From NCBI GenBank assembly GCA_937910665.1, contig CALEPR010000055.1:1-11970 (forward strand): a stretch of 11,970 nucleotides of DNA. The letters are read 5' to 3'. This DNA comes from an uncultured Selenomonadales bacterium (GTDB taxonomy: Bacteria; Bacillota; Negativicutes; Selenomonadales; Selenomonadaceae). Every line of letters starts with the position of its first letter. Position 1 is the first letter of the stretch. The notes below the pieces were generated by a model. The model made no database searches. It was given only the letters and a program-made list of their open reading frames with translations, and was not told the DNA's origin. The translations under genes and the position numbers were made by a program. Shown piece by piece: positions 6,848 to 11,970 of the stretch.

Positions 6848-7738
6848 ATGGGGATCGACAAAACAAAACCAAAAGACGCATTTGAAACGGCGGCTGAAGA
6901 AAAAAAATCTGCGGCTGTCGAGGAAAATATTTTTGTCCCCGTTGAGCCGAAATTTTCTCTGGACGATATAATTTTGCCGCAGTCAACCAGAGATCAAATT
7001 TTGGACGTGGCGGCTTATGCAAAAAATTCAATCAAAGTTTTCGAGTACTGGGGATTTAAAAATACTCATAAATTTTCGCGGCGAATTGGAATAAATTTGT
7101 ATGGTGCGCCGGGCACAGGTAAGACTATGGCGGCTCATGCGATCGCAAAATATCTCGGCAGAAAAATTTTGATTGTGAACTACGCAGACATTGAATCAAA
7201 ATTTGTCGGTGAAACTCCGAAAAATATTCGCAAGGCGTTCGAGGCGGCGCAAAATTCAAACAGCATTTTATTTTTCGACGAAGCGGATGCAATTTTGAGC
7301 AAGCGAGTTACGAATATGACTCAGGCGGTTGATGTCAGCGTAAATCAGACGCGCTCGGTTATGCTGATGTTGATGAATGAATTTCAAGACTTTATAATTT
7401 TCGCGACGAATTTTATAGAAAATTTTGATCCGGCGTTTATGCGGAGAATTTCTGTTCACGTCAAATTTGAATTGCCGGACGAAGATTGTCGCAAAAAAAT
7501 TTGGCAAATGTATATTCCGAAAGAATTGCCGAACAATATTGACGTTGATGAAATTGCAAAAAAATTTTCAGGAATTTCCGGCAGCGATATTTCAAACGCG
7601 ATGTTAAATTCTGCCTTCAAGGCGGCGCGAATGAATTTGGATGAACTGGACAAAAAAATTGTTTTTGAGGCGGTTGAAAATATTCTTGAAAGTAAAAAAG
7701 CTAATTTAGGTATTCGAGGTCAGGAAAATCTTTCTTGA
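6848..7738 (+). CDS. AAA+ ATPase (FtsH/SpoVK-like AAA core)
   Basis: A 296-residue cytoplasmic protein with a single classical AAA module. Visible are Walker A GAPGTGKT (86-93), a pore-loop-like FVG in SKFVGET (117-123), Walker B ILFFDEAD (140-147), sensor 1 Asn188 (FATN), arginines Arg199/Arg200 in DPAFMRR as arginine-finger candidates, and a GSDIS segment (245-249) in the helical lid. The aromatic-hydrophobic-glycine pore loop suggests threading or remodelling of a protein substrate. There is no protease domain. The N-terminal 35 residues are charged and disordered-looking, perhaps an adaptor-binding tail. ATG 6848 with GAGG at 6834-6837 is preferred over TTG 6803, which would overlap the previous gene. 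Which partner it remodels is unknown; the two small downstream proteins are the obvious candidates. Confidence 0.85.
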   Translation: MGIDKTKPKDAFETAAEEKKSAAVEENIFVPVEPKFSLDDIILPQSTRDQILDVAAYAKNSIKVFEYWGFKNTHKFSRRIGINLYGAPGTGKTMAAHAIAKYLGRKILIVNYADIESKFVGETPKNIRKAFEAAQNSNSILFFDEADAILSKRVTNMTQAVDVSVNQTRSVMLMLMNEFQDFIIFATNFIENFDPAFMRRISVHVKFELPDEDCRKKIWQMYIPKELPNNIDVDEIAKKFSGISGSDISNAMLNSAFKAARMNLDELDKKIVFEAVENILESKKANLGIRGQENLS

Positions 7739-7772
7739 CTTTAAATAGAAAATTTTTTAAGGAGTGATTTTA

Positions 7773-8120
7773 ATGATTCCTGTCTTAATCGGATTGGGAG
7801 CTCTTGTCGGCGGCTATTTGGTCGTGACAAATTGGGAGGAAATTACCGGCTGGTTGAAAGATTTTCTGCCTAAAATTCAGGATGCGCTGAAAGAAATCGG
7901 CGTAGGCGAATATGCGGCGAAACTTTTCTCCAGCGTCGAGGACGGTGCGCTTCGCCTTGTCCACAAACTTTACTACAAAGAAAATGGTAAGTGGGTAGAA
8001 AAAACTACCACCCGCGAAATTGACGAATCCGAAGTTCCCGAGTGGGCAAAAGCAGGTTTGTCGACCAAAGAAGTTGACGTTACCGATCGTTACGAAAAAG
8101 AATTGCAGTTGGCAGTTTGA
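7773..8120 (+). CDS. Small single-pass membrane protein of unknown function
   Basis: A 115-residue protein I do not recognise. Residues 2-19 form one hydrophobic segment (VLIGLGALVGGYLVV), likely an N-terminal membrane anchor. An amphipathic region follows (WLKDFLPKIQDALKEIG), then a beta-like stretch LYYKENGKWVEK (66-77) and an acidic tail. The GKW motif resembles YFKGKDGKW in the next gene's product, which suggests a shared fold or distant paralogy. ATG 7773 follows AAGGAG at 7759-7764. The in-frame GTG at 7764 overlaps that site and is rejected. It lies 34 bases after the AAA+ gene and 15 before the next. Confidence 0.7.
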   Translation: MIPVLIGLGALVGGYLVVTNWEEITGWLKDFLPKIQDALKEIGVGEYAAKLFSSVEDGALRLVHKLYYKENGKWVEKTTTREIDESEVPEWAKAGLSTKEVDVTDRYEKELQLAV

Positions 8121-8135
8121 GCGAGGTGAAATTAA

Positions 8136-8579
8136 ATGGCATTGGATAAAAAATCAATTGATATGGCAGTCGAGTCGGTGAAAGATTTTTTCAAAAATCT
8201 GCTCAATCCCAATATGACGCTTGAGGATATCGCCGACGTTGCGTCGCCGCGACTTGATGAACTTATTCGCAAGCACGAGGAAAACGGACTTGCTTACAGC
8301 GCAGGAAAATTTCACATCAAATATGCCGACGAAAAACATTTCCAGCTTGAATTTGAAACATACTTCAAAGGCAAAGACGGCAAGTGGCGCAAAGTTGCAA
8401 ATGAAAGTGAACTCCGCGAACTGAAACTTTTGGAGGAAGGCGCAAGAAAAACTCTCGAAAAATTAAAAGTTATCACCTTCCCGATCGAGCCGCCCGAAAA
8501 TTTGCCGAGTCGTCAACGTCAGGATTTCGACGAAGCTCAATCAGTCGGCGGCGTTGTCGTTCCGAAACTCGACAAGTAA
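8136..8579 (+). CDS. Small soluble protein of unknown function
   Basis: A 147-residue, charged, soluble protein I do not recognise. Residues 1-50 look helical (VESVKDFFKNLL, then LDELIRKHEENG). Residues 56-86 look like beta strands (KFHIKYADEKHFQLEFETYFKG) ending in GKDGKWRKV, similar to the GKW segment of the upstream membrane protein. Residues 89-112 are a probable helix, and the last 35 residues are proline-rich and probably flexible. There is no signal peptide or membrane segment. ATG 8136 follows GAGGTG at 8123-8128. It is the last gene before a strong terminator, so it closes the four-gene unit begun at 5734. Confidence 0.7.
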   Translation: MALDKKSIDMAVESVKDFFKNLLNPNMTLEDIADVASPRLDELIRKHEENGLAYSAGKFHIKYADEKHFQLEFETYFKGKDGKWRKVANESELRELKLLEEGARKTLEKLKVITFPIEPPENLPSRQRQDFDEAQSVGGVVVPKLDK

Positions 8580-8601
8580 AAAAATTTTTTCAAATAAAGA
8601 G

Positions 8602-8638
8602 ACTCGCAACCTGCGATAGGCAAGTCGCGAGTTTTTTT
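8602..8638 (+). terminator. Intrinsic terminator closing the AAA+ gene cluster
   Basis: ACTCGC (8602-8607) pairs with GCGAGT (8627-8632). The stem continues inward with two A/C mismatches to a GATAG loop (11 pairs in all) and is followed by seven Ts (8632-8638). It lies between this cluster and the convergent histidine kinase gene. The reverse strand has only a weak T-rich stretch, so it probably works mainly in the plus direction. Confidence 0.85.
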
Positions 8639-8658
8639 GTCGAAAAATTTTTTGTCGA

Positions 8659-10077
8659 TTAAACGATCGGAATGTTCAGCGTAAAAGTTGTGCCTTCGCT
8701 GGGTCGACTGGAAACTTCAATTTTAATTCCGTGACTTTCCGCGATCCATTTTGCGATTGAAAGTCCCAGACCGCTGCCGCGAACATTTTTAACTAAGTCC
8801 TCGCTGTCAATTCGCGTCGAGCGTTCAAAAATTTTTTCAATATTTTCCGGCGCGATTCCAATTCCTGTGTCCGAAATGCTCAATTTAATTTTGCCGCCGA
8901 CAAGTTCGGAGTTCACGGAAATTTTTCCGCCTTCGGGAGTGTACTTTGTCGCGTTGTCCAAAAAAATTCTCAGCATTTGCAAAATCATTGTTTTGTCTGC
9001 AAAAATTTCTGCCGAATCATTTTTCAAAAGTTCGACTTCATGAGTGGCGCAAACTTTTTTCATCTTCCTCATCACGTCGCCGACAAGTTCGGAGAGTTCA
9101 AATTTTTCTTTGTAAACTTTTTGTCTGTCTTGATCGGTTCTTGCCAAGAACAATAAATTTTCCAACAAATTTTTCATGTTCTGCGACTCGGAGCGAATTG
9201 CCTCGACGCTTTCCTCCATCAATTCTTTATCTTCGCTCCCATATTTCTCCAGAATTTCAATGTAACCGGCAATAACTGTCGCAGGAGTTCTGAGTTCGTG
9301 AGATGCGTCGGAAACAAATTTTTGCTGTCGGAAAATTCCTCCTTGAAGTCTGTCCAACATTCCATTTAAAGTTTTTGCAAGCTCGGTAAGTTCATCGTTC
9401 GCGGGAGGAATTGGAACTCTGTCGCCAATTTTTTCAAAAGCAATTCTCTGCGCCAAATTTGTCATAGTCGTTATCGGTTGCAAAATACTTTTGCTGACGA
9501 CATTTCCTGTCCTGACTGCCAACAAAATTCCGAATATATCAATAAAAATTACCAGCATTGCCAAATTATCAAAAACGTGACTCATAGAAGTGATCGTCCT
9601 GTAGAAATATAAAATTGCGTGTTCGCCGTCGTGATTGTAATCAAGTCGAGCGCGATAGACCAGAGAATTTCTGACTCGCGCAATTTCCATTTCGTCATCG
9701 GCAAAGAGCGGAGGATTTTTCAAAATATTTTCCTCAAACCGGGAATTTGAAAGATATTTCGGATCGGTGTCGATAAAAATATTTCCTTCGAGATCTGCGA
9801 CGCGAAGAACAACTCCCGGCACGAGCGGTTCACGAATTGAATTTGGATCGAAGTGCGTCGAATTTTCTTCCAACTTAGTCAAAAGTTCCTGAACATTTTC
9901 CATACTAAATTTTAAAGTTCTCTCTGCCGGTTGATAGAGTGCGTAGGAAACTCCGAACCACAAAACAAGATTGATCAGCAAAATTAAAATCATAAAACAA
10001 ATTGCATAAGTCCAAGTTATTTTTGCAGAAATTTTTAAATTGCGATACCAAACTCTAATTTTTTCTGTGACTGACAT
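8659..10077 (-). CDS. Membrane sensor histidine kinase
   Basis: A 472-residue two-component sensor kinase. Transmembrane segment 1 is at about 22-46 and segment 2 at about 170-189, bracketing an extracytoplasmic sensor domain of some 120 residues (VLRVADLEGNIFIDTD at 90-105). A HAMP linker runs to about 246. The HisKA phosphoacceptor is His260 in SDASHELRTP. The ATPase domain has an N box with Asn375 (FLDNATKYTP), G1 DTGIGI (403-408), F box FERSTR and G2 GSGLGLS (434-440), so it looks catalytically complete. The ATG (10075-10077) has a modest AAGGCGG site upstream. This HAMP-HisKA-HATPase layout usually goes with an OmpR-type regulator, but no regulator gene adjoins it: upstream is a 298-base divergent gap and downstream a convergent operon. 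Confidence 0.93.
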   Translation of the reverse strand: MSVTEKIRVWYRNLKISAKITWTYAICFMILILLINLVLWFGVSYALYQPAERTLKFSMENVQELLTKLEENSTHFDPNSIREPLVPGVVLRVADLEGNIFIDTDPKYLSNSRFEENILKNPPLFADDEMEIARVRNSLVYRARLDYNHDGEHAILYFYRTITSMSHVFDNLAMLVIFIDIFGILLAVRTGNVVSKSILQPITTMTNLAQRIAFEKIGDRVPIPPANDELTELAKTLNGMLDRLQGGIFRQQKFVSDASHELRTPATVIAGYIEILEKYGSEDKELMEESVEAIRSESQNMKNLLENLLFLARTDQDRQKVYKEKFELSELVGDVMRKMKKVCATHEVELLKNDSAEIFADKTMILQMLRIFLDNATKYTPEGGKISVNSELVGGKIKLSISDTGIGIAPENIEKIFERSTRIDSEDLVKNVRGSGLGLSIAKWIAESHGIKIEVSSRPSEGTTFTLNIPIV

Positions 10078-10185
10078 TAAAAAATACCGCCTTTATTCAA
10101 ATGCAAATTTCTCATCTTCAAAATAAAATTTCCTTCGTTTGCTGATTCTTTCAAGGTTGAAATTTTCCTGCAAATAAAAAATTCC

Positions 10186-10286
10186 GATCTCAGAACTTAT
10201 ATTCACAAGTTCTAGGATTAAGGGTGAAGGGATAAGAGGAAACTAAATCCTATTCCCTGAAATTGTGAATACAGATTCTTCAGATC
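10186..10286 (+). repeat. Structured repeat element, copy B
   Basis: Second copy of the element seen upstream of cbiA. The outer stem is 10200-10208 with 10263-10271 (nine pairs), continuing after one mismatch with 10210-10212 / 10259-10261. The middle stem is 10228-10232 with 10254-10258, and the apical stem 10237-10240 with 10248-10251, around the same AACTAAA loop. Flanking matches GATCT (10186-10190) / AGATC (10282-10286) and AGAA / TTCT extend the imperfect palindrome to about 101 bases. Copy B has about 14 more bases than copy A on the 5' side between the outer and middle stems. Confidence 0.7.
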
Positions 10287-10338
10287 GCACAAAAAAATTT
10301 TCAAAAAATTTTTTGTCATATACTTGCAAGTTGGCCTG

Positions 10339-10347
10339 TGATATAAT
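10339..10347 (+). promoter_or_regulatory. Extended -10 promoter for the ROK kinase gene
   Basis: TGATATAAT is a perfect -10 hexamer with the TGn extension. No -35 box lies at normal spacing (TTGCAA is 12 bases and TTGTCA 23 bases upstream), which extended -10 promoters tolerate. A start near 10354 would give a leader of about 20 bases. The 14 bases TGTGATATAATTTT recur exactly at 11879. Confidence 0.65.
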
Positions 10348-10375
10348 TTTCTAAAAAATTTTTGAGGTGATCGGA

Positions 10376-11275
10376 ATGAAAATTTCTGTTATAGATGTCG
10401 GCGGAACTTTTATCAAGTACGCCTGCATGAATGAAAAATCTGAAATTCTTTCTCGCGGCAAAATTCCCACGCCCATGGACAGCAGCGAAGATTTTGTAAA
10501 TGCGCTTGTCGAAATTTATAATTCAACTCCCGAAGTCGAAGGCATGGCAATTTCTCTGCCGGGAATTATCGACACAAAAAATGGTCGCTGCGTCACCTGC
10601 GGCGCACTTCAATATAATAATGACTTTTATCTTGAACGCGCAGTTCGGGAAAAAATTTCCGATCTCAAATTTTCTATGGAGAACGATGCGAAATGTGCGG
10701 GAATGGCAGAAGCATCCGTCGGCTCACTCCAAGATGTCGAGGATGGATTTGTTCTTGTCTTTGGCACGGGAATTGGCGGAGCATTTATAAAAAATCACAC
10801 TTTGCATCGCGGTCATCATTTCTCTGCCGGAGAAGTTTCTTTCATTTTGACTGACAAAGATGCGCCGCAAATGATAAATGAATTTCGCTGGGGAAATCAA
10901 TGCGGCGTACCTCAACTTTGCGCCCTCTACGCCGAGAAAAAACATTTGAAGGTTGACGAGGTGGACGGGATAAAATTTTTTGAGGCAGTAAACAGCGGAG
11001 ATCCCGTCGCTCTGAAATGTCTTGAACTTTTTACAAAAAGAATCGCAGTTCAAATTTTTAATATTCAGATGTTGCTCGATCCTCAAAAGTTTGCCATCGG
11101 CGGCGGCATAAGCGAGCAACAAATTTTTATTGACTTTATTCGCAAAAGCATCGACGCACTCGCCGCAGACACAGATCTTTATTTTCCAAAACCTGAAATT
11201 GTTCCCTGCAAATTTCTGAACGATGCAAATTTGATCGGCGCACTTCAATGTTATCTTGAAAAGTATAGCGATTAA
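10376..11275 (+). CDS. ROK-family sugar kinase
   Basis: A 299-residue cytoplasmic protein of the ROK (repressor/ORF/kinase) family without a DNA-binding domain, so an ATP-dependent sugar kinase rather than a repressor. Phosphate loop 1 is DVGGTFIK (7-14), the catalytic base is Asp104 in MENDAKCA, phosphate loop 2 is FGTGIGGAFI (129-138), and GHHFSAGEVSF (146-156) matches the family's GxHxxAGE segment. The zinc-binding CxCGxxGC motif of many ROK glucokinases is missing where expected (WGNQCGVPQLCA at 172-183). ATG 10376 follows GAGGTG (10364-10369), so the in-frame GTG at 10367 is rejected. The substrate cannot be told: glucose, N-acetylmannosamine or a phospho-beta-glucoside-type substrate are all possible. 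No transport or sugar-catabolism gene lies nearby. Confidence 0.85.
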   Translation: MKISVIDVGGTFIKYACMNEKSEILSRGKIPTPMDSSEDFVNALVEIYNSTPEVEGMAISLPGIIDTKNGRCVTCGALQYNNDFYLERAVREKISDLKFSMENDAKCAGMAEASVGSLQDVEDGFVLVFGTGIGGAFIKNHTLHRGHHFSAGEVSFILTDKDAPQMINEFRWGNQCGVPQLCALYAEKKHLKVDEVDGIKFFEAVNSGDPVALKCLELFTKRIAVQIFNIQMLLDPQKFAIGGGISEQQIFIDFIRKSIDALAADTDLYFPKPEIVPCKFLNDANLIGALQCYLEKYSD

Positions 11276-11321
11276 ATTTTGATTTCCAGAAAAAAATTTT
11301 TCAGCCGGGGAAATTTAGGAA

Positions 11322-11351
11322 TAAAAAAAAGTCTTGACCTCAGCCAAGACT
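11322..11351 (-). terminator. Minus-strand intrinsic terminator
   Basis: The stem is AGTCTTG (11330-11336) with CAAGACT (11345-11351) and an 8-base loop. Read on the minus strand it is followed by eight Ts (11322-11329 is an A run on the plus strand). On the plus strand no T run follows, so it does not fit as a terminator for the ROK gene. Both flanking genes are on the plus strand, so it must end some other minus-strand transcript. Confidence 0.75.
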
Positions 11352-11455
11352 GTCAAAAATTTCCGCACATTTTCTGATACAAGAGGCAATGTCCGAGTTT
11401 GTGAAAAAACTTTTTGGTTTCTACACTTCCAATCTCTTGAAAAATATATCGAAAT
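11322..11455 (-). ncRNA. Candidate small RNA, about 130 bases
   Basis: A minus-strand promoter candidate (11462-11490) and the minus-strand terminator (11322-11351) bracket a stretch with no useful reading frame; only a few very short frames without ribosome binding sites exist. CAAGAG and CTCTTG (11380-11385 and 11434-11439) could pair inside the RNA. No known family was recognised, so this rests on the promoter/terminator pairing alone. Confidence 0.35.
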
Positions 11456-11466
11456 TTTTTTGTAAT
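11437..11466 (+). promoter_or_regulatory. Promoter for the LpdD-like gene
   Basis: TTGAAA at 11437-11442, an 18-base spacer, then TGTAAT at 11461-11466; each box matches consensus in five of six positions. A start near 11473 gives a leader of about 40 bases. Its -10 box overlaps the -10 of the minus-strand promoter candidate. Confidence 0.5.
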
Positions 11467-11490
11467 AGCTTAATGCATTTTTTCCTGCAA
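11462..11490 (-). promoter_or_regulatory. Candidate minus-strand promoter
   Basis: Read on the minus strand: TTGCAG (11490-11485), a 17-base spacer, then TATTAC (11467-11462). The boxes are imperfect but correctly spaced, and it points toward the minus-strand terminator at 11322-11351. Confidence 0.35.
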
Positions 11491-11513
11491 CTCAAATTGG
11501 TATGGAGTTCAAA

Positions 11514-11864
11514 ATGATTGAAAAAAAAATTATCCGCAAAAAACTTTCCTTCGCCGAAATAGAATTTGAAATTCAACCTGTCGGCGAAGATATTTTAATT
11601 GTGATTCGCGGAGGAGATAAGCCGCACATTGGAAGTTGCGTTATGTCAATTCCTCGACCTTCTCTCTGCGACGAAAAAAATTTTTCCTGTACTTCTTCAG
11701 TCCTGAATGTTGTCGGTCACAAAGATGAAAAAATTTGTCGCTTGGTTGCGGAAAGTTTCTGCAAAAAATTTCAGGTCGCCGTAATTTGTGCCGGAGGTTT
11801 TCATGTCGATAATCTGACGTCGGAAAAAATTTCTGAAGTCATCGATGCTTGCAAATTTGACTGA
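11514..11864 (+). CDS. LpdD-like small protein (possible prenylated-flavin chaperone)
   Basis: A 116-residue soluble protein. Its order of motifs, GGDKPHIGSCVMSIPRPS, a Ser/Thr-rich turn (CTSSVLNVVGHKDE), then a helix and ICAGGFHVDNLTSEKI, recalls the LpdD-like domain found with UbiD-type gallate decarboxylases and thought to handle prenylated FMN. I make this match from memory, so it is tentative. If right, a UbiD-like decarboxylase or UbiX-like prenyltransferase would be expected nearby, and neither is in this window. ATG 11514 follows GGAG (11504-11507) and is preferred to ATG 11502, which overlaps that site. The gene has its own probable promoter (11437-11466). Confidence 0.55.
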   Translation: MIEKKIIRKKLSFAEIEFEIQPVGEDILIVIRGGDKPHIGSCVMSIPRPSLCDEKNFSCTSSVLNVVGHKDEKICRLVAESFCKKFQVAVICAGGFHVDNLTSEKISEVIDACKFD

Positions 11865-11878
11865 AAAAAATTTTTCCT

Positions 11879-11892
11879 TGTGATATAATTTT
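11879..11892 (+). promoter_or_regulatory. Extended -10 promoter reading out of the right edge
   Basis: TGTGATATAATTTT, with a perfect TATAAT at 11884-11889 and TGn extension, is identical over 14 bases to the ROK promoter. TTGACT lies 21 bases upstream, too far for an ordinary -35 box. Nothing inside the window accounts for it except the possible coding start at 11946. Confidence 0.6.
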
Positions 11893-11945
11893 TCCATATA
11901 ATTTGCGAGAATATCGAGACTAACTATTAAGAGTCAAGAAAAATT

Positions 11946-11970
11946 TTGAAAAGATTCGCCGGTTTTGTGG
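11946..11970 (+). CDS. Possible start of a gene cut by the right edge
   Basis: TTG at 11946 opens a frame reading MKRFAGFV, which resembles the basic start of a signal peptide, about 50 bases downstream of the extended -10 promoter at 11879. There is no strong ribosome binding site in front of it (only AAGAG-like bases around 11930), and just eight codons are visible. Confidence 0.25.

Larger units (their letters stand above)
10078..10375. other. Divergent intergenic region between kinase and ROK genes
   Basis: This gap of nearly 300 bases holds no convincing open reading frame on either strand. It contains repeat copy B (10186-10286) and the ROK promoter (10339-10347). The remainder is A/T-rich. 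A kinase promoter must lie here on the minus strand, but I could not pick one with good boxes. Confidence 0.75.

Noticed and set aside
11918..11935. Hairpin GACT/AGTC in the leader near the right edge
   Set aside because: Four base pairs with a ten-base loop is expected by chance.
1..11970. CRISPR array, insertion sequence, tRNA or rRNA genes
   Set aside because: No regularly spaced direct repeats, transposase motifs, tRNA cloverleaf or rRNA sequence were seen on either strand.

Overview
The window looks like a stretch of chromosome from an AT-rich Gram-positive-type bacterium (Bacillota). A gut or rumen Negativicute is my best guess. The grounds are strong GGAGG-type ribosome binding sites, frequent TTG starts, Lys/Phe/Ile-rich proteins, the anaerobic CbiK/CbiA route to cobalamin, and a secreted protein whose C-terminal domain resembles ones I remember from that group. 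This placement is inference; no rRNA or marker was compared.

Layout. Positions 63-3748 hold a plus-strand run: a YbaK-type aminoacyl-tRNA deacylase, the cobaltochelatase cbiK, the 23S rRNA methyltransferase rlmB (overlapping cbiK by 11 bases), and the cobyrinate a,c-diamide synthase cbiA. Two cobalamin enzymes are therefore mixed with translation-quality genes. Positions 3767-5697 hold a Uma2-type nuclease with its own promoter, then smpB and rsmG, closed by a terminator that overlaps the rsmG stop codon. Positions 5734-8638 hold four tightly spaced plus-strand genes ending at a strong terminator: a secreted Pro/Glu-rich protein, an AAA+ ATPase, a small one-pass membrane protein and a small soluble protein. 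I do not recognise this set as a named system, and it is the best candidate here for an undescribed one.

Positions 8659-10077 encode, on the minus strand, a membrane sensor histidine kinase with no response regulator beside it. A 298-base divergent gap separates it from a ROK-family sugar kinase (10376-11275). Beyond that lie a minus-strand terminator with a possible small RNA, a small gene resembling LpdD-like prenylated-flavin chaperones (11514-11864), and a promoter firing out of the right edge.

The most distinctive non-coding signal is a structured element present twice, just upstream of cbiA (about 2250-2313) and in the kinase/ROK gap (about 10186-10286). The two copies share a 42-base core with 4 differences and can fold into the same nested hairpin. 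Two of the differences are matched by compensatory changes in the opposite arm, which argues for a conserved fold rather than chance similarity.
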